Notes: generated by a model from the letters alone, not told the origin. Shown: positions 16,119 to 24,355, counted from the first letter of the stretch. The stretch is DNA of 36,874 nt from Bacillus sp. (in: firmicutes) (GCA_031179905.1 JAPSHL010000009.1:1-36874); one strand, 5' to 3'. Translations and numbers: made by a program.

Positions 16119-17384
16119 ATGGAACAAAATGTAATGAAAAAAACGGTGCAGCTGGAGGATATTCTGATTGCATACCAGCGAATTAAAGACATAGTGGCCC
16201 ATACTCCTTTACAAAAAAATCATAGATTGTCAGAAAAATATGATTGTAATATCTATCTCAAAAGAGAAGACTTACAGCATGTTCGCTCCTTTAAATTAAG
16301 GGGAGCCTTTTATTCTATGGTAATGCAGGAAAAAGAAAAGATGAAAAATGGGGTAGTTTGTGCAAGCGCTGGTAACCATGCCCAAGGAGTGGCATACGCC
16401 TGCAGATATTTAGGTGTGAATGGGAAAATTTTTATGCCTGCAACAACACCAAAACAAAAAGTAACACAGGTGAAAATGTTCGGGAAAAGTAATGTGGAGG
16501 TCGTTCTTGTAGGTGATACGTTCGACGACTCGTATGAAGAAGCAGTTGCATGTGCAACTCAAGAAGAAAGAGCGTTCATCCATCCGTTTAATGATGAGCA
16601 TGTAATTGCAGGTCAAGGAACTGTCGGCATTGAAATTATGAATGACATCGATGAGCCAGTGGATTATGTGTTTGCGAGCATTGGCGGAGGCGGACTAATG
16701 GCAGGCTTAAGCACTTATATTAAGGGTGTTTCTCCTGGGACTAAGATGATTGGTGTAGAACCAGCTGGTGCACCCTCCATGAAAGAGTCCGTTCTGCAGC
16801 GCAAAGTTGTTACATTAGATAAAATTAATAAGTTTGTGGATGGTGCAGCAGTCAAGCGTGTTGGGGAGAAAAGCTTTGATGTGTGTAAACAGCTGCTGGA
16901 GGATATTCTGCTCGTACCGGAAGGGAAGGTCTGCACATCGATTCTGTCTCTTTATAATGAGCACGCTATCGTAGCAGAACCAGCCGGAGCTCTTCCTGTT
17001 GCAGCATTGGACTTATATAAGGACAAGATTAAGGGCAAGAATGTCGTAGTTGTCATAAGCGGCGGAAATAATGATATCGACAGAATGCAGGACATTAAGG
17101 AAAGATCATTATTATATGAAGGTCTGTTATACCATTTCATCGTCAACTTCCCGCAGAGAGCGGGAGCACTAAGGGAGTTCCTAGATGAAGTTCTTGGTCC
17201 AGATGATGATATAACTAGATTTGAATATATCAAAAAGAATAACAAAGAAAATGGTCCAGCATTAGTCGGCTTGGAGTTGAAGCATAGAGAAGACTATAAA
17301 GGTCTGATAGAGAGAATGGACATGAAAGGCTTTCCTTATACTGAGTTGAACAAGGATTCCAATCTATTTAACTTGCTTGTTTAA
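16119..17384 (+). CDS. ilvA: Threonine ammonia-lyase (threonine deaminase)
   Basis: This 421-residue PLP enzyme has its cofactor lysine, Lys59, in RSFKLRGAF and a phosphate-binding glycine loop IGGGGLMAGL. Its single C-terminal regulatory ACT-like domain (FIVNFPQRAGALREFL onward) is the short Bacillus-type arrangement. It deaminates threonine to 2-oxobutanoate, the first step of isoleucine synthesis, and is usually feedback inhibited by isoleucine. The start is ATG 16119 behind GAGGGTG. The in-frame ATG at 16068 overlaps the promoter and is rejected. A terminator follows. Confidence 0.96.
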   Translation: MEQNVMKKTVQLEDILIAYQRIKDIVAHTPLQKNHRLSEKYDCNIYLKREDLQHVRSFKLRGAFYSMVMQEKEKMKNGVVCASAGNHAQGVAYACRYLGVNGKIFMPATTPKQKVTQVKMFGKSNVEVVLVGDTFDDSYEEAVACATQEERAFIHPFNDEHVIAGQGTVGIEIMNDIDEPVDYVFASIGGGGLMAGLSTYIKGVSPGTKMIGVEPAGAPSMKESVLQRKVVTLDKINKFVDGAAVKRVGEKSFDVCKQLLEDILLVPEGKVCTSILSLYNEHAIVAEPAGALPVAALDLYKDKIKGKNVVVVISGGNNDIDRMQDIKERSLLYEGLLYHFIVNFPQRAGALREFLDEVLGPDDDITRFEYIKKNNKENGPALVGLELKHREDYKGLIERMDMKGFPYTELNKDSNLFNLLV

Positions 17385-17392
17385 GTAAAATT

Positions 17393-17430
17393 ACCCCTAA
17401 TTGAATTACTGATTTAATTGGGGGTTTTTT
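17393..17430 (+). terminator. Terminator after ilvA
   Basis: ACCCCTAATT pairs with AATTGGGGG across a loop of about 13 bases, followed by T6. Confidence 0.85.
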
Positions 17431-17460
17431 GTGTGCTAGATTGACAGTTTAGGATTCTGC

Positions 17461-17490
17461 TTGCCATATATAGGACTAATGATGTATACT
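17461..17490 (+). promoter_or_regulatory. SigA-type promoter for degV
   Basis: TTGCCA (17461-17466), an 18-bp spacer and TATACT (17485-17490) lie 57 bp before the degV ATG. Confidence 0.6.
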
Positions 17491-17546
17491 TTTAGTTTAA
17501 GAAAACGCTTTATAGCAGGCGTAGATTTTACTAAGGGAAGTGTAAT

Positions 17547-18389
17547 ATGAAAAAAATTAAAATTGTTACAGACTCGACGGTAGATTTGGCAGAAGAATTG
17601 ATTGAAAAATATGAAATTGAAGTTGTCCCGTTATCCATTTCGATTAACGGAGAAACTTTTTTAGATAGAGTAGATATAGAACCGGCAGAATTTATTCAGA
17701 AAATGAAGGAATCCGAGAATCTCCCGAAAACATCCCAGCCTCCTGCAGGGGTTTTCCTGGAAACTTATAACAAGTTTGCAGACCAAGGTTATGCGATTAT
17801 TTCCATTCATATGACTGGGGGGATGAGCGGAACAGTCGACTCGGCCAGAAGTGCTGCAACATTAACCGATGCAGATGTAACCGTGTTTGATTCTGAGTAT
17901 ATTTCCAAAGCCCTATCCTTCCAAGTGATAGAGGCTGCCATGATGGCCCAAAATGGAGCTAGTAAAGAGGAAATTATAGCAAAAATTCAACATGTTAAAA
18001 AACATACAAAATTATTTGTTGTTGTTGATACCCTTGAGAACTTAATAAAAGGGGGAAGAATCGGAAAGGGAAAAGCCTTTATTGGCTCGCTTTTAAACAT
18101 TAAGCCGATAGCCTCATTGGAAGAAGGCGTGTACACTCCAGTAACAAAGGTACGAAGTAGAGCACAAGCAGTGAAGTTCTTGGCGAACACGTTCGCAGAG
18201 GATTGCTTTGGAAAAACGATCAAAAGGGTAGGGATAACTCATGCCGACAGCCTTGATTATGCCAAAATGCTTAAAGAAGCAATCGAAAAAGTTTCCGGTT
18301 TTAATAAAATTGAAATAGATTACACAACGCCTGTTATCAGCACACACACAGGGCAAGGCGCATTAGGCTTCAGCTATTATGTAGAATAG
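17547..18389 (+). CDS. degV: DegV family fatty-acid-binding protein
   Basis: This 280-residue two-domain protein has the family N terminus KIVTDSTVDL, the PKTSQPPAGVF segment, HMTGGMSGT in the first domain, and the ligand-site ending STHTGQGALGFSY. DegV/FakB proteins bind fatty acids and, with the kinase FakA, feed exogenous fatty acids into phospholipid synthesis. No fakA is present here. GGGAAGTG precedes the ATG. It is a monocistronic unit between the ilvA terminator and a hairpin-terminated intergenic element. Several paralogues are usual in Bacillus, so the exact counterpart is uncertain. Confidence 0.92.
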   Translation: MKKIKIVTDSTVDLAEELIEKYEIEVVPLSISINGETFLDRVDIEPAEFIQKMKESENLPKTSQPPAGVFLETYNKFADQGYAIISIHMTGGMSGTVDSARSAATLTDADVTVFDSEYISKALSFQVIEAAMMAQNGASKEEIIAKIQHVKKHTKLFVVVDTLENLIKGGRIGKGKAFIGSLLNIKPIASLEEGVYTPVTKVRSRAQAVKFLANTFAEDCFGKTIKRVGITHADSLDYAKMLKEAIEKVSGFNKIEIDYTTPVISTHTGQGALGFSYYVE

Positions 18390-18398
18390 GCCTTAAAT

Positions 18399-18498
18399 TA
18401 AAGAGGCTGGGACATATAGGTATTTCAGTCTATGATAAAACTGAACTATTACGCGAATTTCTATTGGAATTTTTCGCAAAATAGTTCGGTTTTTTTAT
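18399..18498 (+). repeat. GGCTGGGACAT-type intergenic element ending in a long terminator hairpin
   Basis: The motif AAAGAGGCTGGGACATA (18400-18416) is followed by a two-part stem: AAACTGAACTATT (18438-18450) with AATAGTTCGGTTT (18480-18492), and GCGAA (18453-18457) with TTCGC (18473-18477), then a T-run. Similar GG-TGGGACA-plus-hairpin units are familiar intergenic repeats in Firmicutes genomes. Here it also serves as the degV terminator. Only one copy is in this window. Confidence 0.6.
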
Positions 18499-18690
18499 TT
18501 GCTGTTTTCAGTTTGAAGCCACTCTTACTTGGAATGAACTCTATTTTTATAGTTAGGTAAAGTTAGAAATTTTTTAATTTTCTTCATTGTAAGGATATAT
18601 ATAGCTTTGTCCTAGCATTTTTTGTATGCTGCTTCGTCATATGAAATAGCCTGAGAACATATAGTGAAGAGGGGGAATTTTTTTTAGGGG
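18499..18690. other. AT-rich gap without supported gene
   Basis: Between the degV element and the DUF2639 micro-gene I see no ORF with a ribosome binding site and no strong consensus promoter. A promoter for the micro-gene is expected but not identified. Confidence 0.5.
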
Positions 18691-18699
18691 GAGAAATTT

Positions 18700-18858
18700 A
18701 TGGCATATTTTGGTTCGAAAGGCTGGTATGTAGCTCGATTGAAAGAGTTAGGATTGAACCGCCATCCACAAGAACAACGAAAACTGGAGTTATATAAAGC
18801 ATATATACTGAGAAATTTATATGAGGAACAGCTCGAAAAACAAAAAGGGGACAATTAA
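18700..18858 (+). CDS. DUF2639/YflJ-like micro-protein (52 aa)
   Basis: The ORF is an ATG with AGGGGGAG (18686-18693) six bases upstream and 52 sense codons. The protein begins with MAYFGSKGWYVARLKELG, continues with RHPQEQRKLELYKAY, and ends in a charged helix. This is the pattern of the tiny Bacillus DUF2639 family (YflJ-like), of unknown function. It has no signal peptide or membrane segment. It stands alone between degV and the histidine kinase gene. Confidence 0.8.
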   Translation: MAYFGSKGWYVARLKELGLNRHPQEQRKLELYKAYILRNLYEEQLEKQKGDN

Positions 18859-18975
18859 AAGTCCTCCACTTCTTTCATAAAAAAAGTTTGCAGAATAAGA
18901 GGAATTTCGTGTAATTCTGTCGAATTCTTTTGTTGTATTTCTAGAAAAAGGAATAAAAAGGATTTGGTGGGTAAC

Positions 18976-20520
18976 ATGATAAAAAAAGTGAAACAAATTC
19001 CTCTTTTAAATAAAATTCAATTATTCTCATTTTGTATGCCCTTTTTCCTTTTAATTGCTGCATTAATTACCATCTTTCTAATTATGTCCCATGAATGGAA
19101 GAAAGATATTACCGACCGAACTAACAGCTTGTTAAGTATTGCAGCACATCAGTTAACAGAGGGAGGAATTTTAAGCAGCGGCTCAATTAGCGATGATGAA
19201 AAGAAACAGCTTTTATCTATGCTTAATGTTCACCAGGAAAAAGTGCTCAATACATATATTTGTATATATGACGAATCTTCCTCTTGTCTGGAATGGTCAG
19301 TTGTTCAACAAGATGGTACGATTAAAGTTTTAGAGGATCAACAAAATACTCCAATAGATCAGGACTACAGCGGCTTCCATAAGGAGAATGGCAGTTATAT
19401 TTATACTACTTTCATACCTATAACGGATGAAAAAATGAATTCTGTTGGTACACTTGGGCTGGATATTTCTGCAGATAGTGTTTTTATCAGCATTCACAAG
19501 CTGTTGTTTTCCTTGGCAGTTCTATTCTTGTTATTGGCGGTACTTCTGTTTATATCTATGAAAAAAACAATCAGCAAGCTTCTTCTTCCTTTAAAAGAGG
19601 TGATTTGGGGACTCAAGGAAATCAGCAGCGGCAATTTGGCAGTGGAGTTAAACAGTCATAATGCAACTGATATAAAGGTAATCAGCGACAGCTTTAACGA
19701 AATGGTTAGAAAGCTGGCAATGCTATTTACAAGGCTTTCCAAAACTTCGAAAGAATTAGGAACATTATCGCGGGATATTGAACTGAACTCTGTGGAAGAA
19801 GCTTTGAATGAGATGGATAATATTATGAACTACACGAAAATTCATCGAGAGCTCCAGCGTGCCGAAAAAATGAATGCGATTGGGCAATTAGCTGCCTCAG
19901 TCGCTCATGAAATTAGAAACCCGATGACGGTTGTTAAAGGATTCTTGCAGATTTTTCTGGCTAAAGAGCATATAAGCGAAGAGGAAAGAATGTACATTAA
20001 GCTTATGATAGAAGAAATGAACAGGGCAGAGACAATCATCAATGACTACCTTTCCCTTGCAAAGCCAGGAATTGAACAAACGGAAAAAATCGATGGAGAA
20101 GACTTAATCATGAAAGTGATTGATCTGATGCATTCCTATGCTTTGATGTCGAAAAGCATCACATTCGAACGTGATATCCAGCAGGTTTTTATACGCGCCA
20201 ACAGCAGTGAGTTGAAGCAAGTACTGATTAATATTCTCAAAAATGGAATTGAATCCATGCTTCATGGCGGTATTTTAAGTGTATACCTTTATAAAAAAGA
20301 CGAATATGGGGTTTTTGAGATCAAGGATACAGGTATTGGGATGACACAGGAGGAATTAAGCAGACTTGGCACTGCTTTTTATTCCTTGAAAGAAAAAGGT
20401 ACTGGCATGGGTTTAATGGTCAGCTATCAAATGATTGAACAGATGAAAGGCAAAATTGAAGTCGAAAGCGAAATAGGGAAGGGTACGACTTTTAAGGTTT
20501 ATATCCCCCTATATAGTTAA
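18976..20520 (+). CDS. Orphan sensor histidine kinase, sporulation-kinase-like
   Basis: This protein of about 514 residues has TM1 (about 15-37), an extracellular sensor domain of about 130 residues, TM2 (about 176-195), a HAMP linker, and a HisKA domain with phospho-His311 in AASVAHEIRNPMTVVKGFLQ. The HATPase has N, G1 (DTGIGM) and G2 (GTGMGLM) boxes. The H-box form HEIRNPxTxVKGFLQ is typical of the Bacillus KinA/B/C/E phosphorelay kinases that phosphorylate Spo0F. No response regulator gene is adjacent, which fits. ATG 18976 is chosen over TTG 18964 because the GGTGGGT ribosome binding site lies between them. Confidence 0.9.
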   Translation: MIKKVKQIPLLNKIQLFSFCMPFFLLIAALITIFLIMSHEWKKDITDRTNSLLSIAAHQLTEGGILSSGSISDDEKKQLLSMLNVHQEKVLNTYICIYDESSSCLEWSVVQQDGTIKVLEDQQNTPIDQDYSGFHKENGSYIYTTFIPITDEKMNSVGTLGLDISADSVFISIHKLLFSLAVLFLLLAVLLFISMKKTISKLLLPLKEVIWGLKEISSGNLAVELNSHNATDIKVISDSFNEMVRKLAMLFTRLSKTSKELGTLSRDIELNSVEEALNEMDNIMNYTKIHRELQRAEKMNAIGQLAASVAHEIRNPMTVVKGFLQIFLAKEHISEEERMYIKLMIEEMNRAETIINDYLSLAKPGIEQTEKIDGEDLIMKVIDLMHSYALMSKSITFERDIQQVFIRANSSELKQVLINILKNGIESMLHGGILSVYLYKKDEYGVFEIKDTGIGMTQEELSRLGTAFYSLKEKGTGMGLMVSYQMIEQMKGKIEVESEIGKGTTFKVYIPLYS

Positions 20521-20608
20521 GTTCTTGGCAAGCAAATATGCATACCACCATACATACTAATGTTTTTGCATTTTATCTAATCATTAAGTTCCTTACAATT
20601 ACGCTGTT

Positions 20609-20636
20609 AAAAGGCCTAATGAATAGGTCTTTTTTC
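20609..20636 (+). terminator. Terminator after the histidine kinase
   Basis: AAAAGGCCTA and TAGGTCTTTT form a stem around ATGAA with one G.T pair, followed by T-rich sequence. Confidence 0.75.
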
Positions 20637-20727
20637 TATAAGACAAATCAGATTGGAAAAATGTATTTGCATAGTTTTCCCCTTTCAGTAGAAGGATAAA
20701 AATGTAAAAAAAATTCTTCTGTCAATA

Positions 20728-20736
20728 TGTTATAAT
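20728..20736 (+). promoter_or_regulatory. Extended -10 promoter for ypmR-ypmS
   Basis: TG-T-TATAAT at 20728-20736 lies 33 bp before the ypmR ATG, with TGTCAA as only a weak upstream element. Confidence 0.6.
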
Positions 20737-20769
20737 GATTAAAAATGCAATAAAGGTAGGTGTTAGCAA

Positions 20770-21600
20770 ATGAGACCATTTACCTTACTGATTTCAATTA
20801 TATCGCTGTTATTGCTTACTTCTTGTAGCAGCAACACTTCCTTTCACTTAAATGACGCGAAAGAAACGGTTGTTGCCATGAAACAGGGAGTCCCAGAAAG
20901 CTTTGTTTCGGAAGACTTGAATGTTGTCGCAGCAGGTGACTCATTAACACAGGGTGTGGGCGACAGTACTGGCAAAGGCGGCTATGTCCCCTACTTGCAG
21001 AAATTATTCGAGCAGGAAGAGGGAGTAGGAAACGTTACTATCAGCAACTTTGGTGTGAAAGGCAATCGAACAGACCAGCTGCTTAAAAAAATTAGATCTG
21101 CTGAAGTGAAGAATTCAATCAAAGATGCAGATATGGTTGTTTTGACAATTGGTGGAAATGATATTATGAAAGTTGTTCGTGATCATATATCGAATTTGCA
21201 GCTCGATAATTTTACAGGACAGATGAAAACTTTTGAGACGAATCTTTATAATGTCCTGAAGGAGATTCGTAACGATAATCAAGAAGCTGTGATTGTCCTA
21301 GTAGGCGTTTATAATCCTTTCACAAAATGGTTTTCCGAAGTTGATGAAATGAATGATATCGTGTCAGAGTGGAATAAGGCGGGAGAAAATATCCTTACTC
21401 TCTACAACAACACATATTTTGTGCCGATTGAACAGATATTTGCTGATGCGGGCGATGATCTGCTGTATACAGATTATTTTCATCCAAACGATACAGGCTA
21501 TAAATTAATTGCTGATGAAATATACAAAAAAGTGAAAGAAGAGGCGATTGGGGAAATATTAGCAACAAAGCGCTTGAATAGAGAAAACAGAGGAGAATGA
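20770..21600 (+). CDS. ypmR: Lipoprotein SGNH/GDSL hydrolase YpmR
   Basis: This 276-residue protein has a lipoprotein signal peptide with lipobox LLTSC (Cys19), so it is anchored on the outer face of the membrane. The SGNH blocks are AAGDSLTQG (catalytic Ser59), a glycine block in NFGVKGNRTD, TIGGNDIM, and YFHPND with the catalytic Asp/His pair near the C terminus. It is probably an esterase or lipase/acyl hydrolase with unknown substrate. It matches B. subtilis YpmR in order and neighbours. The next gene, ypmS, starts within its stop codon (ATGA), so the products probably act together. Confidence 0.93.
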   Translation: MRPFTLLISIISLLLLTSCSSNTSFHLNDAKETVVAMKQGVPESFVSEDLNVVAAGDSLTQGVGDSTGKGGYVPYLQKLFEQEEGVGNVTISNFGVKGNRTDQLLKKIRSAEVKNSIKDADMVVLTIGGNDIMKVVRDHISNLQLDNFTGQMKTFETNLYNVLKEIRNDNQEAVIVLVGVYNPFTKWFSEVDEMNDIVSEWNKAGENILTLYNNTYFVPIEQIFADAGDDLLYTDYFHPNDTGYKLIADEIYKKVKEEAIGEILATKRLNRENRGE

Positions 21601-22181
21601 GTTTGTTTAAGAAAAAATGGAGAGCAGCTTTTTTATTACTTGCAAGCATTAATATAATCATCCTGTTAATCCTTGTCATTCTAGCTTTACTACCTGCTGA
21701 CAAATCGGCAGACAGCGTTGGTTCGGCAAATGAGGATGTTATACCGTTTCAAGTGACAACAAATAAGGAAGATTTAACATTGCTGATCAACCGCTATCTA
21801 GAGAAAGAAGGGCTTAATGGGCCTGTTCACTATGAAGTTAACCTTAATGATGAAGTGGAGCTTTTCGGTTACCTTCCTATTTTTAGCAGTGATATTGAAA
21901 TGAAGCTTACTTTTGAGCCAATTCCATTGGAAAATGGGGACCTCACATTAAAGCAAAAATCAATCAGTATCGGGCAACTGTCACTTCCAGTTTCATATGT
22001 AATGAAATTTATTGAAAATCAGTATAAGCTCCCGTCATGGGTGAATATAAATCCAGATGATGAGACCATTGATGTACATCTTACTAATATGAAGATTGGT
22101 GACGGTATGGCAGCCGAAGTCGAGGAGTTTGATTTGAAAAATGACCAGATCCGCTTTAACTTGCTCCTTCCAATAGAATAG
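21597..22181 (+). CDS. ypmS: YpmS family membrane-anchored protein (DUF2140)
   Basis: This 194-residue protein has one N-terminal membrane helix (WRAAFLLLASINIIILLILVI) and an extracellular beta-rich domain (YEVNLNDEVELFGYLPIF and following), matching YpmS/DUF2140. Its function is not known. Its start overlaps the ypmR stop by four bases with GAGGAG upstream, so it is translationally coupled to the lipoprotein hydrolase. A terminator follows and doubles for the convergent gene. Confidence 0.9.
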   Translation: MSLFKKKWRAAFLLLASINIIILLILVILALLPADKSADSVGSANEDVIPFQVTTNKEDLTLLINRYLEKEGLNGPVHYEVNLNDEVELFGYLPIFSSDIEMKLTFEPIPLENGDLTLKQKSISIGQLSLPVSYVMKFIENQYKLPSWVNINPDDETIDVHLTNMKIGDGMAAEVEEFDLKNDQIRFNLLLPIE

Positions 22182-22186
22182 TATAT

Positions 22187-22218
22187 AAAAAAGGCAGAAA
22201 TGGAATTCTGCCTTTTTT
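22187..22218. terminator. Bidirectional terminator between ypmS and the DUF4397 gene
   Basis: AAGGCAGAA and TTCTGCCTT pair around ATGGAA, with A-run on the left and T-run on the right. Confidence 0.9.
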
Positions 22219-22975
22219 ATATGGATACAAGCAAGATTTCGGCCGGAGTTTCCTCTGTAGAGCCTTCAACAATCAAAGCTGAGTATGCCTTGTTTTCCTT
22301 TAAAGTTAGCGGCGGGAAGCTGGCGATTTGAGAATTTGTTTCTGCATCTCTTGCTTCCAAATAAACTGTCATTGGATAGAGTCCTAAGTATGAGGTGGCT
22401 GCCTTCAAATGTAAACCAGGAAAAACAACATCTCCTTTTTGAACTGCGATATTTAATGCAGGCAGTTTTGGATGAAGATGAATGAATCGCAGTTTTGTTT
22501 CAGCTGGATGCACAAAAGGGTCTTCATGGTAGGAGTAAAGCTTCAAATATTGGTGGGCAGATTCCAAAAAGGTAATTGTATGAAAGATATTGCTTTCTAC
22601 AAGGATTTTCTGGCTGCATAGAGAATTAACCATTTTCCCTGTTTCATATATGTCAACTTGATAGCGTCCAACTGGCAGTGTCATCTCATTTGTAGTCGCT
22701 TTAAAGGAGACCTCTTTAAATATTTTGACACCGTTAATAAAAATATCAACAACAGGCTTTCGAACAGATGCGTGAATAAAACGAATTTTACCATACTCTG
22801 ACTGCCTTTCGATATCTGATGTTATGGATAGATGTGGAAGGGCTTTTTTCAGACTTTGTAGATGTTTCTGGTAATAATAAATATGGAGTTCTGGATTTGT
22901 ATATTTATAATAATCGCTTAACAGATTATACATGCCGGCTTCATGAATCGGAAAGCTGTCTTCTTGTTTATGCAT
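22217..22975 (-). CDS. DUF4397 protein with two tandem domains, no signal peptide
   Basis: This 252-residue protein has an N-terminal helical segment (about 1-65), then two DUF4397-type beta domains. The first begins at GKIRFIHASVRKPVVDIFIN with TLPVGRYQVDIYE. The second begins at TKLRFIHLHPKLPALNIAVQ with YPMTVYLEARDAET and ends in an AYSALIVEGS-type strand. ATG 22975 is chosen because AGGAGT lies seven bases upstream. GTG 22984 overlaps that site. DUF4397 proteins are usually exported, yet this one has no signal, suggesting a cytosolic or spore-associated role. Function unknown. It interrupts the ypmS-msrAB order known from B. subtilis. Confidence 0.85.
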   Translation of the reverse strand: MHKQEDSFPIHEAGMYNLLSDYYKYTNPELHIYYYQKHLQSLKKALPHLSITSDIERQSEYGKIRFIHASVRKPVVDIFINGVKIFKEVSFKATTNEMTLPVGRYQVDIYETGKMVNSLCSQKILVESNIFHTITFLESAHQYLKLYSYHEDPFVHPAETKLRFIHLHPKLPALNIAVQKGDVVFPGLHLKAATSYLGLYPMTVYLEARDAETNSQIASFPPLTLKENKAYSALIVEGSTEETPAEILLVSI

Positions 22976-23069
22976 GGGATTCACTCCTATTTACTCAATT
23001 TGCTTCATTTTATGCAAGTAGAATCATACAGTGCCTATCTTAAAAACAATCTTAAATACGGAAATTTTA

Positions 23070-23098
23070 TGTACAAATCGCAATAAATGGAATATAAT
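23070..23098 (+). promoter_or_regulatory. SigA-type promoter of the rsgA-like attenuated leader
   Basis: TGTACA (23070-23075), a 17-bp spacer and a perfect TATAAT (23093-23098) place the transcript start about 25 nt before the leader ORF. Confidence 0.65.
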
Positions 23099-23129
23099 AT
23101 AAATAATTAAAACGGAAAGGGTGATGACG

Positions 23130-23201
23130 ATGAAAAAGTTAATCTGTGTAAATAAGGCAATTGCATACATCGTACAGCCCTATGCTTACTATATGGAGTA
23201 A
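23130..23201 (+). CDS. Leader peptide (23 aa), tyrosine-rich
   Basis: The ORF is an ATG with GGAAAGGGTG seven to eight bases upstream and 23 sense codons. Four of the last eleven residues are tyrosine (codons 13, 18, 20, 21), and residues 16-18 read QPY. The ORF stops 89 nt before the GTPase gene. Its codons 14-17 form the 5' arm of the terminator-like hairpin downstream, the usual geometry of a regulatory leader peptide rather than a functional protein. Confidence 0.7.
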   Translation: MKKLICVNKAIAYIVQPYAYYME

Positions 23202-23264
23202 GTGAATGAAATCCTGCATTTGCATGCATCGGAAACCATGGGCTGTACGCGCTTATGGTTTTTT
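23164..23264 (+). promoter_or_regulatory. Candidate transcription attenuator between leader peptide and GTPase gene
   Basis: CGTACAGCCC (23171-23180, inside the leader ORF) is perfectly complementary to GGGCTGTACG (23240-23249). CATA (23164-23167) can extend the stem by pairing with TATG (23254-23257), and T6 follows at 23259-23264. Inside the loop CTTACT and AGTAAG (23185-23202) form a second hairpin ending at the leader stop. A ribosome held on the leader would block the 5' arm and allow readthrough into the GTPase gene. Confidence 0.65.
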
Positions 23265-23290
23265 ATTATGCATAAAAATGGAGGATTAAA

Positions 23291-24349
23291 ATGGATTTAA
23301 TAAAAATCGGGTTTACTGAAGAGATAAAAAGCGCATTAGCGCAATTAAATAAAGACGGCATTATTGCTGGTCGGGTTGCTTTAGAGCATAAGAGGCTTTA
23401 TCGAGTTTATACGGAATTCGGAGAACTGCTGTGCGAGGTGTCTGGAAAACTTTCCTTTGAAGCTGTCGGAAGAGAAGATTATCCTGCAGTAGGGGATTGG
23501 GTTGCTGTGATTCCACGACTAGATGAAGGAAAAGGTACAATTTCTGCAGTTCTTCCGAGAAAAAGCAAGTTTTCAAGAAAGGCTGCCGGCCAGACTACAG
23601 AAGAGCAAATAGTAGCTGCCAATGTCGATACTATTTTTCTTGTTAATTCTTTGAATGAAGATTTAAACATACGCAGGATCGAAAGATACTTGACTCTGAC
23701 ATGGGAAAGCGGAGCTAATCCAGTGATACTCCTTACTAAATCCGAGCTTTCAAGCCTTGTGGAAGAAAAGGTAGCAGCCGTGGAATCAGTCGCATTCGGT
23801 GTGCCGGTCATTGCGGTAAGTGTGCACGAAAACCGGGGACTAGACCAGCTGAACGACTATTTGCTTCCGCAAAAAACAATTGCCCTTTTAGGATCTTCCG
23901 GTGTCGGGAAATCAACCTTAACTAACTTTTTATTAGGCTATGAAAAACAAGAAGTGCAAACGATTAGGGAGGACGATGCTAAAGGCCGCCATACGACTAC
24001 TTACAGGGAAATGGTCGTACTTCCGAATGGCTGTGTTTTGATTGATACGCCAGGCATGAGAGAGCTGCAACTTTGGAACAGCAGTGCTGGAATTCTTGAA
24101 AGTTTCACTGATGTTGAGGTATTGGCAGGAAATTGCCGCTTTAGAGACTGCAGTCATATGGGGGAAGCAGGCTGTGCTGTCAGAAAAGCAATAGAAGACG
24201 GGGAATTAGAGACGGGCAGACTTAACAGCTATTTCAAAATGAACCGGGAACTTGCATATCTTGACAGGAAGCAAAATAAAAAAGCCCAGTCGGATGAAAA
24301 GAAAAAATGGAAAAATATTCAAAAATCAATAAAAACAAAACGAAAATAA
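23291..24349 (+). CDS. rsgA: RsgA-family circularly permuted GTPase, probable paralogue of the housekeeping enzyme
   Basis: This 352-residue protein has an N-terminal OB-like domain and a circularly permuted GTPase: the G4-type TKSE comes first, then GSSGVGKST (Walker A), a switch threonine region RHTTTY and DTPGM (G3). It ends with the zinc motif CRFRDCSHMGEAGC and a lysine-rich tail. RsgA helps mature the 30S ribosomal subunit. The usual NKxD G4 is changed to TKSE. In B. subtilis the housekeeping gene (yloQ/cpgA) sits in the prkC operon. That context is absent here, suggesting a second copy. GGAGGA precedes the ATG. Expression is probably controlled by the upstream leader/attenuator. Confidence 0.92.
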   Translation: MDLIKIGFTEEIKSALAQLNKDGIIAGRVALEHKRLYRVYTEFGELLCEVSGKLSFEAVGREDYPAVGDWVAVIPRLDEGKGTISAVLPRKSKFSRKAAGQTTEEQIVAANVDTIFLVNSLNEDLNIRRIERYLTLTWESGANPVILLTKSELSSLVEEKVAAVESVAFGVPVIAVSVHENRGLDQLNDYLLPQKTIALLGSSGVGKSTLTNFLLGYEKQEVQTIREDDAKGRHTTTYREMVVLPNGCVLIDTPGMRELQLWNSSAGILESFTDVEVLAGNCRFRDCSHMGEAGCAVRKAIEDGELETGRLNSYFKMNRELAYLDRKQNKKAQSDEKKKWKNIQKSIKTKRK

Positions 24350-24355
24350 AAGGCT

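Noticed and set aside
17500..17513. Possible CcpA cre site (AGAAAACGCTTTAT) between the degV promoter and gene
   Set aside because: It matches only about 11 of 14 consensus positions and both ends deviate. Nothing else suggests carbon control of degV, so it was not listed as a feature.
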